From the NCBI RefSeq assembly GCF_003312875.1, contig NZ_CP015163.1, positions 5,456,001-5,520,000 on the forward strand: a stretch of DNA of 64,000 nt. The letters run 5' to 3'. The notes under the pieces are model-generated. The model was not told the origin of the DNA, ran no database searches, and worked only from the letters and a program-made list of their open reading frames with translations. The position numbers and the translations under genes are program-made. The DNA comes from Amycolatopsis albispora (GTDB lineage: Bacteria; Actinomycetota; Actinomycetes; Mycobacteriales; Pseudonocardiaceae). Below are positions 16,154 through 25,621 of this stretch, piece after piece (the first letter of the stretch is position 1; each line of letters starts with the position of its first letter).

Positions 16154-17308
16154 TTATGGGTGACCCAGGCCCATTGCCCGCAGCACCGTTTCGAATTTCG
16201 CGGTGGTTTCGGCGAGTTCGGCTTCCGGGTCCGAGTCGGCGACTATGCCGCCGCCGGCGTAGAGGCGCAGCGTCCGCGCCGCCGCCTCCGCGGAGCGGAT
16301 CGCGACCGCCCATTCCCCGTCGCCGTCGGCGTTGACCCAGCCGACCGCGCCCGCGTAGTAGCCCCGGTCGAACGGCTCCAACTCCCCCACCACGCGCCGC
16401 GCGGTTTCGGTCGGGGTGCCGCAGATCGCCGGCGTCGGGTGCAGCGCGGCGGCCAGGCGCAGCGCGGTGATGTCCCGGTCGGCCAGCGTGCCGGTGACCG
16501 TGGTGCCGAGGTGCCACATCGTCGGCGTGCCAACCACTTCCGTCGGCGCCACGCGCAACTGCGTGCAGAACGGCCGCAGGTTCTCCACCATGTCCTCGAT
16601 CACCACGGCGTGCTCACGACGGTCCTTTCCGGACTCGGCGAGCCGCCGGGCGTTCTCCGCGTCGATGCGCGGGTCGGCCGAGCGCGGCGCGGAACCGGCG
16701 TGCGGGTGCGAAACCACGCGCTCACCGTGCCGTGACAGCAGCAGTTCCGGTGTCGCGCCAAGGAAAGTCGAACCACCCGGAAGGGGGGTGGCGAAGGTGA
16801 AACCGGACGGGTTGCCGCGCACCAGATTGCGCAGGATGGCCTCGGGCCGGAGAGGTTCGTCGAATTCGAGGTCGAGCACCCGCGCCAGTACCACCTTGCG
16901 CAGCCGCTCGTCACGCAGCATTTCCACCGCGCGGGCCACCGCGGCCACATGGGCGGCGGGTTCGGGCACCGGGCGCATCGCGGACGGGACGCCGACGCCC
17001 GCCTGCGGCAGCGAGGCGGCGGCAGGATGGGCGGGCCCACTGGTCCGCACCTCGCGGGGGAACAGCACGTGTCCCGGCGAAGTCGCGTCCGGGCCGGTGT
17101 CGAACGGCAGGATCCCGACCGCCAGCCGGGCCTCCGACAGCCCGTCGGCCACCCGCTCGGCCAGCACCACCGGGTCCGCTTCGGACAGTGCACCGTCCAC
17201 TCCGGAACCCAGCAGGGTGTGCCGGTCGGTGCCGAAGAAGAAGTCACCCGGCGCGTACCCGTCCAGCAGATCCGCGACCCGTGCACCTTCGTGCGCCGTC
17301 GCCGTCAT
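16154..17308 (-). CDS. Isochorismate synthase
   Basis: 384-residue chorismate-utilising enzyme (MenF/EntC/DhbC family) that converts chorismate to isochorismate, the precursor of menaquinone or of catechol siderophores. Family motifs are LRKVVLARVLDLEFDEPL, FLGATPELLLSRHG, HPTPAICGTPTE, FDRGYYAGAVGWVNADGDGE and the C-terminal YAGGGIVADSDPEAE. The start MTATAHEG at 17308 has GGAAG upstream. No men or dhb partner is adjacent, so the pathway is not settled. It is monocistronic, with the palindrome at 16061 downstream. Confidence 0.93.
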   Translation of the reverse strand: MTATAHEGARVADLLDGYAPGDFFFGTDRHTLLGSGVDGALSEADPVVLAERVADGLSEARLAVGILPFDTGPDATSPGHVLFPREVRTSGPAHPAAASLPQAGVGVPSAMRPVPEPAAHVAAVARAVEMLRDERLRKVVLARVLDLEFDEPLRPEAILRNLVRGNPSGFTFATPLPGGSTFLGATPELLLSRHGERVVSHPHAGSAPRSADPRIDAENARRLAESGKDRREHAVVIEDMVENLRPFCTQLRVAPTEVVGTPTMWHLGTTVTGTLADRDITALRLAAALHPTPAICGTPTETARRVVGELEPFDRGYYAGAVGWVNADGDGEWAVAIRSAEAAARTLRLYAGGGIVADSDPEAELAETTAKFETVLRAMGLGHP

Positions 17309-17431
17309 CAGCCCACTTCCTCTCGGCGGGATCTCCGCGTCCACCTCAAGTTTCCGCCCGCCGCCGGAGTTTGTCCGTGGCCGGTCGGCTCGAAGTGAGC
17401 AAGAGCACCGCCGAGCACGCGTGCGGGTAGA

Positions 17432-17455
17432 CCGGTGACGGTCCCCCGTCACCGG
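17432..17455 (-). terminator. Hairpin downstream of mihF
   Basis: Perfect 10-bp inverted repeat CCGGTGACGG / CCGTCACCGG with a 4-nt loop, 29 bp beyond the mihF stop and upstream of the isochorismate synthase gene on the same strand. There is no U-tract; it is inferred to end mihF transcription. Confidence 0.65.
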
Positions 17456-17483
17456 CCCCGCACGCCTGTGAACTGCGCGAAGG

Positions 17484-17795
17484 CTACTTCAGCGCGTCGA
17501 TCAGCGCCTGGCGCTGGACATCACCCAGCCCGGCGGCGCGCCGGTCCTCCGGGATCTTGGCCTGCTCCAGCAGAGCGGCCACCTTCACCGCACCCAGGCC
17601 GGGCACGGCCTTCAGCAGCTGCGTGACCTTGGTCTTGCCAATGGTCTTGTCCTCCTTGGCACGGAGCAGCACCTTGTCGATGCTCTCCTTGCCGGACTTG
17701 ATCGAAGCAAGCAGCTCGGAGCGGGCCTTACGAGCCTCGGCCGCCTTGGCGAGGGCTTCGGCACGCTGCTCCGGCGTCAACGTAGGCAGAGCCAA
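17484..17795 (-). CDS. mihF: Actinobacterial integration host factor (mIHF)
   Basis: 103-residue nucleoid-associated DNA-binding protein. The sequence fits the mIHF/sIHF family: ALPTLTPEQRAEALAKAAEA, a basic helical N-terminus, then IGKTKVTQLLKAVPGLGAVK (helix-two-turn-helix) and RAAGLGDVQRQALIDAL. It starts at TTG (17795) with AAAGGA 9 nt upstream; no ATG or GTG fits the conserved N-terminus. In mycobacteria and streptomycetes mihF lies next to gmk, but no gmk is present here, so this may be a second paralogue or a relocated gene. Confidence 0.9.
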   Translation of the reverse strand: MALPTLTPEQRAEALAKAAEARKARSELLASIKSGKESIDKVLLRAKEDKTIGKTKVTQLLKAVPGLGAVKVAALLEQAKIPEDRRAAGLGDVQRQALIDALK

Positions 17796-18305
17796 CGTAT
17801 TAGTCCTTTCCTTCTCAGGTGTCCGCTGTCGCGGCGGTGGCCGAAAGTCTCGACGCAAGCTTTAGCCATGCGCTGGCCAGGCCACCTCGTACCACCGGCC
17901 CAGTAAACGCCACGAGGCCCACCCTTGTGCAACCGACACGCACTTAGTACCCGTCCTTGGCTGTACGGGCAACCCCACATCCCCCGGCCCCGGCCTGCGG
18001 AAACACCCCCTGGGACTGTCCGGTTGGGAGCGTTCCGGCCACTGGGACCACTCGCCGGGTGATCACCGAGCGAACCGGTAACCGGCTATTCGGAACAGTC
18101 GATTTTGTTGGCACCAAAGAAATGCCGGTAATTCCGCGGACAACTGCGCACACCGCGCACCGGCACCGGCGTCACCCTTCCGAAGGACCGTTCACAACTC
18201 GGACACACCTGGTGCCGAACGGGCGCACAACCCTGCCCGATCGGCCGTCCCCGGATTAGAGTCGGCCCCAACTTGGTCCGCCGGAGCACCGATCGGGAGA
18301 CATCG
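17796..18305. other. 510-bp divergent intergenic region
   Basis: Region between the mihF start and the fatty acyl-CoA ligase start; it must carry both promoters. It contains the palindromes GGTGATCACC near 18057 and CCGGTAACCGG at 18075-18085. I see no convincing coding frame, tRNA or riboswitch. Short open frames here lack start context. Confidence 0.55.
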
Positions 18306-19934
18306 ATGTTGAGCACGATGCAGGACGGGCAACTTTCGCTCGGCAATTTGCTGCGCCACGGCACCACCGTGCACGCCGGGAGCGAAGTCCTCACCTGGAC
18401 CGGTACAGAATCCCGCCGCGAGAACTACGGGGAACTCGGCGCGCACGCCGCGCGGCTGGCGAACGCGCTCCGTGGTCTCGGTGTCACCGGCGACCAGCGC
18501 GTCGGCACCTTCATGTGGAACAACGCCGAGCACCTGGCCGCCTATCTCGCCGTGCCCGCGATGGGCGCGGTGCTGCACACGCTCAACATCCGGCTCTTCC
18601 CCGAGCAGCTGGTCTTCGTGGCCAACCACGCCGAGGACCACGTGGTGATCGTGGACGGCACGCTGGTGCCGCTGTTCGCCAAGCAGCTGCCGCAGATGAC
18701 CACCGTCCGGCACGTGATCGTGGCCAACGGTGACGCCTCGACCCTCGAAGCCCCGGACGGCGTCCAGGTCCATTCGTACCGCGAACTGCTCGCCGGGCAG
18801 CCGAGCGAGTTCGACTGGCCGGAAGTGGACGAGCGCTCCGCCGCCGCGATGTGCTACACCTCGGGCACCACCGGTGACCCGAAGGGCGTGGTCTACTCCC
18901 ACCGCTCGATCTGGCTGCACTCCATGCAGGTGTGCATGTCCGACTCGATGCGGCTGGCCCAGTCCGACTCCGCGCTGGCGATCGTGCCGATGTTCCACGC
19001 GATGTCGTGGGGCCTGCCCTACGCCGCGCTGATGGTCGGCGCCACGCTGGTCATGCCGGACCGCTTCCTCCAGCCAGAGCCGATCGCGCAGCTGCTGGCC
19101 ACCGAGAAGCCCACCTTCGCCGCCGCCGTGCCGACCATCTGGCAGGGCCTGCTGCAGTACCTGGACACCAAGCCGCAGGACATCTCGCACCTGCGTGAGG
19201 TGGTGGTCGGCGGCTCGGCCGCGCCGCCGTCGCTGATGCACGCCTTCGAGGAGCGCTACGGCGTGCCGATCCTGCACGCCTGGGGCATGACCGAGACCTC
19301 GCCGCTGGGCAGCGTGGCGCGCCCGCCGGAGTCGGCCACCGGCGACGAGCGCTGGCGCTACCGCTACACGCAGGGCCGGTTCCCCGCCTCGGTGCGCGCG
19401 CGGCTGATCGGCGACAACGGCGAGGTGCTGCCGTGGGACGACAAGTCGGTGGGCGAGCTGGAGGTGGCCGGGCCGTGGATCGCCGCGTCCTACCACGGTG
19501 GCGCCGAGGTCGACCCGGAGAAGTTCCACGACGGCTGGCTGCGCACCGGTGACGTCGGCCGGATCACCCCGGACGGCTTCCTCACCCTGACCGACCGCGC
19601 GAAGGACGTGATCAAGTCCGGCGGCGAGTGGATCTCCTCGGTGGACCTGGAGAACGCGGTGATGTCGCACCCGGCGGTGGCCGAGGCCGCGGTGATCGGC
19701 GTGCCGGACGAGAAGTGGGACGAGCGGCCGCTGGTGGCCGTGGTGCTGCGCGAAGGGCAGCAGGCCACCGCCGAGGAGCTGCGCGAGTTCCTGGCCGACA
19801 AGGTGGCCAAGTGGCAGCTGCCGGAGAACTGGACCTTCATCGAGGAGGTGCCCAAGACCAGCGTCGGCAAGTTCGACAAGAAGCGGCTGCGGGCCTTCCA
19901 CTCCGAGGGAAAGCTCGACATCTCGCAGCTGTGA
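18306..19934 (+). CDS. Long-chain fatty acid--CoA ligase (FadD-like)
   Basis: 542-residue AMP-forming acyl-CoA synthetase. The P-loop [17 protein letters not shown] lies at residues 183-199, followed by [21 protein letters not shown] and the C-terminal [13 protein letters not shown] with the catalytic lysine. It activates medium- or long-chain fatty acids for beta-oxidation or lipid synthesis. The start at 18306 (GGGAGA 6 nt upstream) is favoured over an in-frame GTG at 18273. It is probably monocistronic. Confidence 0.93.
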   Translation: MLSTMQDGQLSLGNLLRHGTTVHAGSEVLTWTGTESRRENYGELGAHAARLANALRGLGVTGDQRVGTFMWNNAEHLAAYLAVPAMGAVLHTLNIRLFPEQLVFVANHAEDHVVIVDGTLVPLFAKQLPQMTTVRHVIVANGDASTLEAPDGVQVHSYRELLAGQPSEFDWPEVDERSAAAMCYTSGTTGDPKGVVYSHRSIWLHSMQVCMSDSMRLAQSDSALAIVPMFHAMSWGLPYAALMVGATLVMPDRFLQPEPIAQLLATEKPTFAAAVPTIWQGLLQYLDTKPQDISHLREVVVGGSAAPPSLMHAFEERYGVPILHAWGMTETSPLGSVARPPESATGDERWRYRYTQGRFPASVRARLIGDNGEVLPWDDKSVGELEVAGPWIAASYHGGAEVDPEKFHDGWLRTGDVGRITPDGFLTLTDRAKDVIKSGGEWISSVDLENAVMSHPAVAEAAVIGVPDEKWDERPLVAVVLREGQQATAEELREFLADKVAKWQLPENWTFIEEVPKTSVGKFDKKRLRAFHSEGKLDISQL

Positions 19935-19980
19935 CGACTTAAGTACTGCGCCAAACGTGACAAGTATTCGCGTTTGCCTT

Positions 19981-20045
19981 CCCCAGGGTTCATCCGGTGG
20001 TTAACGTCGTGCGCCAGCGTGCACGTGACCACCGGATCCCTGGGG
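19981..20045 (+). promoter_or_regulatory. Stable leader hairpin covering the ribosome site
   Basis: The 5' arm CCCCAGGG + ATCCGGTGGT (19981-20001, with a 3-nt bulge) pairs with ACCACCGGAT + CCCTGGGG (20028-20045), giving an 18-bp stem over a 26-nt loop. The last GGGG of the 3' arm is part of the GGGGAG ribosome site of the phosphoesterase gene (ATG at 20056). The structure would hide that site. It could instead terminate the upstream ligase transcript. Confidence 0.5.
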
Positions 20046-20055
20046 AGTTGAGCGC

Positions 20056-21780
20056 ATGACCGGACTGAGCAGGCGTGGATTCGTCACGGCGGCGGGTGCC
20101 ACCGGCGCGGGGCTGCTGCTGAGCACCCCGACGGCCGCCGCCATCGACCGCGCGATGGGCTACAGCGCGGCGCGGGCGGTGAGCACGGCGGGCACCACGC
20201 TCGAAGCCGTCGCCACGCCGGTCACGCCCGGTCCGGCCTACAGCAGGCTCACCGCGGGCCCCGGCTGGCCGCTCGTGGTGCGTGAGGACATCGCCGCGGC
20301 GAAGCCCGGCCGCGACGACCGCCGGGCCGCCATGGCCTCGTTCGTGCAGTTCACCGACATGCACATCACCGACGTCCAGAGCCCGGCCCGGTTCGAGTAC
20401 CTGCACCAGTTCGTCGGCTCGGCGCACCGGCCGCAGGAGGCGCTCGGCCCGTCGGCCACCGCGTCGCTGCTGCGGCGGGTCAACGGACTGCCCGGCGGCC
20501 CGTTCACCGGCCGGAAGTTCGACTTCATGATGACCACCGGGGACAACACCGACAACCACGAGCAGATCGAGCTGAAGTGGTTCCTGGACATCCTCAACGG
20601 CGGGCGCGTCAGGCCGAACACCGGTGATCCCGATCGCTACGAGGGCGTGCAGGACTCCGGCGCGCCGCTGTACTGGAATCCGGGCAAACCGCTGGATGAC
20701 CCGTACACGCAGAAGGGTTTCCCGCAGCTGCCCGGCCTGCTGGACGCGGCCATCGCCGAGTTCGAGTCGCCCGGCCTGGACATCCCGTGGTTGTGCACCT
20801 TCGGCAACCACGACAACACCCCGGTCGGCACGCTGCCGGCCAACCTGCCCGGCATCGACCACTGGTACACCGGCAAGTACAAGCTCATCGGCAAGGACGA
20901 GAGCGAGGCGAAGCAGCTCGCGGCGTCGTTGAACACGGGTGGCGCGCCGGTGACGCAGCTGTTCGGCGGCAACGGCACGGTCCGCGAGGTCACCCCGGAC
21001 GAGCGCCGCCGCACCTTCTCCACCGCCGAGTTCGTGCAGGCCCACCTGGACGCCGCGAACACCGGCCCCGGCCCGGAAGGCCACGGCTTCACCGGCAACA
21101 ACGCCGACGGCCGCGACGTCTACTACACCTTCCGGATCGCGCCCGGCATCACCGGGATCAGCCTGGACACCACCACGCTGGCCGGGCTCGCCGACGGCTC
21201 GATCGGGCTGGGCCAGTACCTCTGGGTGGAGAAGACGCTGCAGCGCGGCAGTTCGACGTACTACGACTTCTGGGGCAACAAGGTCACCCAGCAGGTCACC
21301 GACGAGCTCTTTGTGCTGTTCAGCCACCACACCAGCGACACGATGGGCAACGTCCTGCCCGACGCGCGCCACCCGCTGGAGCCGCGGCTCAACGGCGACA
21401 CCTTCGTCGGCCTGCTCAACCGCTTCCCCAACGTGCTGGCCTGGGTCAACGGCCACACCCATCTCAACGGCATCGTCGCGCACGCCGGCAAAACCCCGGC
21501 GCAGAGCTTCTGGGAGATCAACACCGCGTCGCACATCGACTTCCCGCAGCAGGCGCGGATCATCGAGGTGGCCGACAACGGCGACGGCACGCTCTCGCTG
21601 TTCACCACCCTGGTCGAGGCCGACGCACCCTACGCGGCGGACTACGGCGACACCTCGGCGCAAGCGCTTGCGTCGCTGTACCGCGAGCTGTCCTACAACG
21701 ACCTGCACGCCGACCCGATCCGGCTGGGCCAGCCCCGCGACCGCAACACCGAGCTGCTGGTGATCAACCCGCTGGCGTGA
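20056..21780 (+). CDS. Tat-exported metallophosphoesterase (TIGR03767-like)
   Basis: 574 residues. The N-terminus has a twin-arginine signal (LSRRGFVTAAGATGAG, residues 4-19), so the protein folds in the cytoplasm with its metals and is then exported. The calcineurin-like dimetal site is visible as FVQFTDMHITD (Asp101, His103), TTGDNTDN, FGNHDN and GHTHLNG. Large inserts between motifs match the exported actinobacterial PPA1498/TIGR03767-type subfamily. It probably hydrolyses phosphomono- or diesters outside the membrane. Its leader carries a hairpin that may mask the ribosome site. Confidence 0.88.
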   Translation: MTGLSRRGFVTAAGATGAGLLLSTPTAAAIDRAMGYSAARAVSTAGTTLEAVATPVTPGPAYSRLTAGPGWPLVVREDIAAAKPGRDDRRAAMASFVQFTDMHITDVQSPARFEYLHQFVGSAHRPQEALGPSATASLLRRVNGLPGGPFTGRKFDFMMTTGDNTDNHEQIELKWFLDILNGGRVRPNTGDPDRYEGVQDSGAPLYWNPGKPLDDPYTQKGFPQLPGLLDAAIAEFESPGLDIPWLCTFGNHDNTPVGTLPANLPGIDHWYTGKYKLIGKDESEAKQLAASLNTGGAPVTQLFGGNGTVREVTPDERRRTFSTAEFVQAHLDAANTGPGPEGHGFTGNNADGRDVYYTFRIAPGITGISLDTTTLAGLADGSIGLGQYLWVEKTLQRGSSTYYDFWGNKVTQQVTDELFVLFSHHTSDTMGNVLPDARHPLEPRLNGDTFVGLLNRFPNVLAWVNGHTHLNGIVAHAGKTPAQSFWEINTASHIDFPQQARIIEVADNGDGTLSLFTTLVEADAPYAADYGDTSAQALASLYRELSYNDLHADPIRLGQPRDRNTELLVINPLA

Positions 21781-21825
21781 GCCGCCCGCACAACAGGCCC
21801 CCCACCCCTCGCGCAAGCCCCGTGC

Positions 21826-21882
21826 ATGTCACGAATGTGGCTTTCGAGACGCAGAACGTCTCGAAAGCCACATTCGTGACAT
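21826..21882. repeat. Palindromic repeat copy 2
   Basis: 26-bp perfect arms (21826-21851, 21857-21882) and a 5-nt loop, CAGAA. Each arm runs ATGTCACGAATGTGGCTTTC then GAGACG. It lies 45 bp after the phosphoesterase stop and before the thioesterase, which is on the same strand. Confidence 0.93.
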
Positions 21883-21942
21883 CGCCGCGCCCGGGTCGAA
21901 GAGCCGTGATCAAGGCGGCCCGCTCCCGCTAACGTGAGCTGG

Positions 21943-22326
21943 GTGACCGACTTTGCGAAGCTGATCCCGTTCGCCGAGCGCCTCGGCATCGACATCACCG
22001 AGGCCTCGGCGGAGGTGGTGCGCGGCCGCGTCGATTGGGCGGCGGACCTCACCACCACCGGCGGTTCACTGCACGGCGGCCTGCTGATGTCGCTGGCCGA
22101 CACCACCGGCGCGGTCTGCGCCTTCCTCAACCTGCCCGAGGGCGCGCAGGGCACTACCACGATCGAGTCGAAGACCAACTTCCTGCGCGGGGTCCGCGAA
22201 GGCCACGTGGTGGGGGCGTCGACCCCACTGCACACCGGACGCCGCGTGATCGTCGTGGAGACCGAACTCCGCGACGCCGCGGAGAAGCTGATCGCCAAGG
22301 TCACGCAGACGCAGGCGGTGTTATGA
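21943..22326 (+). CDS. PaaI-family thioesterase (hotdog fold)
   Basis: 127-residue hotdog-fold acyl-CoA thioesterase. The diagnostic stretch is TTGGSLHGGLLMSLADTTGA (HGG plus the helix carrying the catalytic Asp/Glu), then TTIESKTNFLRGVREGHVV. It hydrolyses aryl- or acyl-CoA esters. The GTG at 21943 is preferred because TAACGT lies 7 nt upstream, which suits a leaderless start; the GTG at 21934 is possible. No operon partner is evident. Confidence 0.88.
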   Translation: MTDFAKLIPFAERLGIDITEASAEVVRGRVDWAADLTTTGGSLHGGLLMSLADTTGAVCAFLNLPEGAQGTTTIESKTNFLRGVREGHVVGASTPLHTGRRVIVVETELRDAAEKLIAKVTQTQAVL

Positions 22327-22418
22327 ACCTGCCGCCTGCCAGCGGTTTACAGCGGCTGACCCAGCGGTAAAAATCTCTGACACCCGGGGCGTCCGGTACT
22401 GGAGGGTGGAGAGAAAGC

Positions 22419-23672
22419 ATGCGTGGACGGTTGGTGCTGTCGTTGCTCTCGGTCGGCCTGCTGGCCGTGACCGCCGCCCCGGCGAGCGCCGCGCCGCCGG
22501 TGCACGACGAGGCGATCGACTACCACGAATGGGCCTCGACCAGGGACTTCCGCGCCGGTCAGCTGGAGGGCGTGTCGATCGGCCACGACGGGCTCCGGCT
22601 GAGCCGACCGATCGGCACGATCGAGCGCACCGAGCCGGCGCTGGGCACCACGCGCACCTACGAGTACGCCCGCTGGACCTCGCCGGACTACCGGCACGGC
22701 TTCGACGCCACCGAGCTGATCGCGTCGTGGAACGCGCTCACCCCGGCGAAGACCTGGCTGCAGATCGAGGCCAAGGGCACCACGGCCACCGGCGAGAGCA
22801 CCGCCTGGTACGTGCTGGGCCAGTGGGCGTCCGGCGACCAGGACATCCACCGGACCACCGTGGAGGGCCAGTCCGACGCGCACGCCTCGGTCAGCGTGGA
22901 CACGCTGGTCACCAACGACGGGGTCACGCTCAGTTCCTATCAGCTGCGCGCCACGCTCTACCGTGAAGCGGGCAGCGCGGCCACGCCGCAGGTCAGCGCG
23001 CTCGGCGCGATGGCGTCGAACGTGCCGGACCGGTTCGAGGTGGCCAAAACCGAGCCCGGCGTGGCGACCGGCATCGAGCTGGACGTGCCGCGGCACGCGC
23101 AGAACCTGCACAAGGGCAAGTACCCGGAGTTCGGCGGTGGCGGGCAGAGCTGGTGCAGCCCGACCTCGACCGCGATGGTCACCGAGTTCTGGGGCAAGCG
23201 CCCGAGCGACGAGGACATGTCGTGGCTGCCCCCGGACTACGTCGACCCGACGGTGGCCCACGGCGCGCGCTTCACCTACGACTACTCGTACGAGGGCACC
23301 GGGAACTGGCCGTTCAACACCGCGTACGCCGCTTCGCTGGGGCTCAAGGGCCACATCACCCGGTTGCACTCGCTGAACGAGCTGGAGACCTACATCGCCA
23401 AGGGCATCCCGGTGATCACCTCGCAGTCGTTCCTGGCCGAGGAGCTCGACGGCGCCGGGTACGGCACGGCCGGGCACATCTTCGTGGTGGTCGGGTTCAC
23501 CGACGAGGGTGACGTGATCGTCAACGACCCGGCGACGAACAGCAACGACACCGTGCGCAACGTGTACAAACGCGACCAGTTCGAGAAGATCTGGCAGCGC
23601 ACCAAGCGGTACACCGCCAGCGGCAGCGTCGCCTCCGGGCCGGGCGGGGTCGTCTACCTGATCACCCCGTAA
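22419..23672 (+). CDS. Secreted C39-like cysteine peptidase family protein
   Basis: 417 residues. A Sec signal peptide (residues 1-25, ending PASAAP) is followed by an N-terminal domain of about 200 residues and a C-terminal papain-like C39-type domain. The catalytic Cys246 lies in [14 protein letters not shown], His353 in [12 protein letters not shown], and Asp370 in VNDPATNSN. Such exported proteins may be peptidases or amidases acting on the cell wall or extracellular peptides; the target is not known. GGAGGGTGGAGAG precedes the ATG. Confidence 0.87.
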   Translation: MRGRLVLSLLSVGLLAVTAAPASAAPPVHDEAIDYHEWASTRDFRAGQLEGVSIGHDGLRLSRPIGTIERTEPALGTTRTYEYARWTSPDYRHGFDATELIASWNALTPAKTWLQIEAKGTTATGESTAWYVLGQWASGDQDIHRTTVEGQSDAHASVSVDTLVTNDGVTLSSYQLRATLYREAGSAATPQVSALGAMASNVPDRFEVAKTEPGVATGIELDVPRHAQNLHKGKYPEFGGGGQSWCSPTSTAMVTEFWGKRPSDEDMSWLPPDYVDPTVAHGARFTYDYSYEGTGNWPFNTAYAASLGLKGHITRLHSLNELETYIAKGIPVITSQSFLAEELDGAGYGTAGHIFVVVGFTDEGDVIVNDPATNSNDTVRNVYKRDQFEKIWQRTKRYTASGSVASGPGGVVYLITP

Positions 23673-23749
23673 TTCATTCAGCTGTCGCGATAGGCGCATT
23701 CCGCGTGGCAGAGTGCGGGTGGTTGACCCGACGCGGAAGGTGGTCGCGC

Positions 23750-24844
23750 ATGCCGTACGAAGTCCAGGGCGTGGTCTCGCGGGAGAAGGGCGCGCCGGTC
23801 TCGCTGGAGACCGTGCTGGTGCCCGATCCGGGGCCGGGTGAGGCGGTGGTCTCGGTGCAGGCCTGCGGGGTCTGCCACACCGACCTGCACTACCGCGAGG
23901 GCGGGATCAACGACGAGTTCCCGTTCCTGCTGGGCCACGAGGCCGCCGGCGTGGTCGAGCAGGTCGGCGCCGGCGTGACCGACCTGGAGCCGGGCGACTT
24001 CGTCATCCTGAACTGGCGCGCGGTCTGCGGCACCTGCCGCGCCTGCAAGCGCGGACGGCCGTGGTACTGCTTCTCCACGTTCAACGCCGCCCAGCCGATG
24101 ACGCTGGCCGACGGCACCGCGCTGAGCCCGGCGCTGGGCATCGGCGCCTTCCTCGAGAAGACGCTCGTCCACAGTGGACAGTGCACGAAGGTCAGCCCGG
24201 AGGCCGAGCCCGCGGTGGCCGGGCTGCTCGGCTGCGGGGTGATGGCCGGGATCGGCGCGGCGATCAACACCGGCGCGGTGGGCCGCGGCGATTCGGTCGC
24301 GGTGATCGGCTGCGGTGGCGTCGGCGCGGCGGCGGTGGCCGGGTCCCGGCTGGCCGGGGCGGACCGGATCATCGCGGTGGACACCGACGAGCGCAAGCTC
24401 ACCTGGGCGAAGGACTTCGGTGCCACGCACACGTTCGACGCCGCTGGCAAGAGCGAGGACGAGGTCGTCGAGGCCGTCCGGGAACTGACCGGGGGCTTCG
24501 GCGCGGACGTGGTGATCGACGCGGTCGGCCGCCCGGAGACCTGGCGCGAGGCGTTCTACGCGCGTGACCTGGCGGGCACCGTGGTGCTGGTCGGCGTGCC
24601 GACGCCGGAGATGAAGCTGGAGATGCCGCTGATCGACTTCTTCTCACGCGGCGGCTCGCTCAAGTCCTCCTGGTACGGCGACTGCCTGCCGTCGCGGGAC
24701 TTCCCGATGCTGGTGGAGCTGTACCGGCAGGGCAGGCTGCCGCTGGACAAGTTCGTCACCGAGAAGATCCCGCTCGACGGCGTGGAGCAGGCGTTCGCCC
24801 GGATGCACGCCGGTGACGTGCTGCGCAGCGTGGTGACCTTCTGA
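23750..24844 (+). CDS. mscR: S-(hydroxymethyl)mycothiol dehydrogenase
   Basis: 364-residue zinc dehydrogenase that oxidises the formaldehyde-mycothiol adduct (and can act as a nitrosomycothiol reductase). The sequence closely follows the MscR/AdhE2 type: [60 protein letters not shown] and [15 protein letters not shown]. The start at 23750 (GGAAGG 10 nt upstream) is preferred to an upstream in-frame start. It implies a mycothiol-producing actinobacterium. The expected MBL-fold partner gene does not follow; a different small enzyme does. Confidence 0.93.
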   Translation: MPYEVQGVVSREKGAPVSLETVLVPDPGPGEAVVSVQACGVCHTDLHYREGGINDEFPFLLGHEAAGVVEQVGAGVTDLEPGDFVILNWRAVCGTCRACKRGRPWYCFSTFNAAQPMTLADGTALSPALGIGAFLEKTLVHSGQCTKVSPEAEPAVAGLLGCGVMAGIGAAINTGAVGRGDSVAVIGCGGVGAAAVAGSRLAGADRIIAVDTDERKLTWAKDFGATHTFDAAGKSEDEVVEAVRELTGGFGADVVIDAVGRPETWREAFYARDLAGTVVLVGVPTPEMKLEMPLIDFFSRGGSLKSSWYGDCLPSRDFPMLVELYRQGRLPLDKFVTEKIPLDGVEQAFARMHAGDVLRSVVTF

Positions 24845-25458
24845 GAAAGCTGTTCGACGACGCGGAGTACCCGGCCGAGCCCTATCCGGGGGCCCGGCCG
24901 GGGTGCTCCTTCGTGCATTTCGACGGCGCCGGCTACGAGGTGCCGGACCCGCCCGATCTCGAAGGCCGCCTCCCGGTGCTGGCCTACGGTTCGAACGCCT
25001 GCCCGTCGAAGATCACCTGGTTGCGGGAGACGCTGGGGCTCACCGGCGCGGTGACCGTGCTGCACGCGAAGTGCACCGGGCTCGCCGCGGTGTGGGCGTC
25101 GGGCAGGCGCGTGGTGGACGACCAGCGCCCAGCCACCCTGGCCGCGATGCCGGGCGTGGTCGAGGAACACGCCGTCTGGCTGGCCACGCCGGAGCAGTTG
25201 CGCGTGCTCGACGTGTGCGAAGGACGCGGACACCGCTATCATCTCGCGCGGGTACACACGGGCGAGGTAACCCTCGCGAACGGTGCCGTGCTGCCGGACG
25301 TGCTCGCCTACGTAGGGGCGTCCGCGATCCGCCTGCCGCTGCTGGTCGGCGGGAACCCGGTGCGGGTCGCCGACGTGCCGCAGGCGCAGGCCGGGGCCCT
25401 GATCGGCGAGACCGCCACCACGCACGGCCTCTCCGTGACGGTCATCGAAACGGAATAA
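24841..25458 (+). CDS. Protein of unknown function, YGSN-type (possible gamma-glutamylcyclotransferase fold)
   Basis: 205 residues if read from a CTG at 24841 that overlaps the mscR stop (CTGA); the first conventional start is GTG at 24913. The extra 24 residues ([16 protein letters not shown]...) look coding and conserved in style, so the non-standard start is plausible. The block [13 protein letters not shown] resembles the YGSN substrate loop of gamma-glutamylcyclotransferase-like enzymes, and [14 protein letters not shown] follows. An enzyme of that fold is inferred; substrate and role are unknown. It is coupled to mscR. Confidence 0.65.
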   Translation: MRKLFDDAEYPAEPYPGARPGCSFVHFDGAGYEVPDPPDLEGRLPVLAYGSNACPSKITWLRETLGLTGAVTVLHAKCTGLAAVWASGRRVVDDQRPATLAAMPGVVEEHAVWLATPEQLRVLDVCEGRGHRYHLARVHTGEVTLANGAVLPDVLAYVGASAIRLPLLVGGNPVRVADVPQAQAGALIGETATTHGLSVTVIETE

Positions 25459-25463
25459 ACATC

Positions 25464-25477
25464 CGAATCGCGATTCG
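25464..25477. promoter_or_regulatory. 14-bp palindrome upstream of the PRC-barrel gene
   Basis: CGAATCGCGATTCG is a perfect palindrome; related GTGAATCGC and GTGATTC words follow within 35 bp. It lies in the 163-bp gap before the PRC-barrel gene and may be a repressor site, but no binder can be named. Confidence 0.4.
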
Positions 25478-25621
25478 ACCCTATTTTGTGAATCGCACCG
25501 TTGTGATTCTACCGGGCCGCCTCACTCGTTTGTGTCGGCCGGTTGCAGGCCCGGTGGGGCGGGATGATCGTGAAAGGCAGATCCGTTTCGAAATCGCCTG
25601 GAACGAAAGGAAGCGGTAGCC

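Noticed and set aside
15644..16735. Several overlapping frames in the 15.6-16.7 kb region
   Set aside because: They consist of Ala, Pro, Arg and Gly runs from GC-rich repeats and run through the palindrome; no start context or homology is visible.
17957..18259. 100-codon + strand frame upstream of the fatty acyl-CoA ligase
   Set aside because: No ribosome site, low coding bias and no recognisable sequence; more likely promoter DNA.
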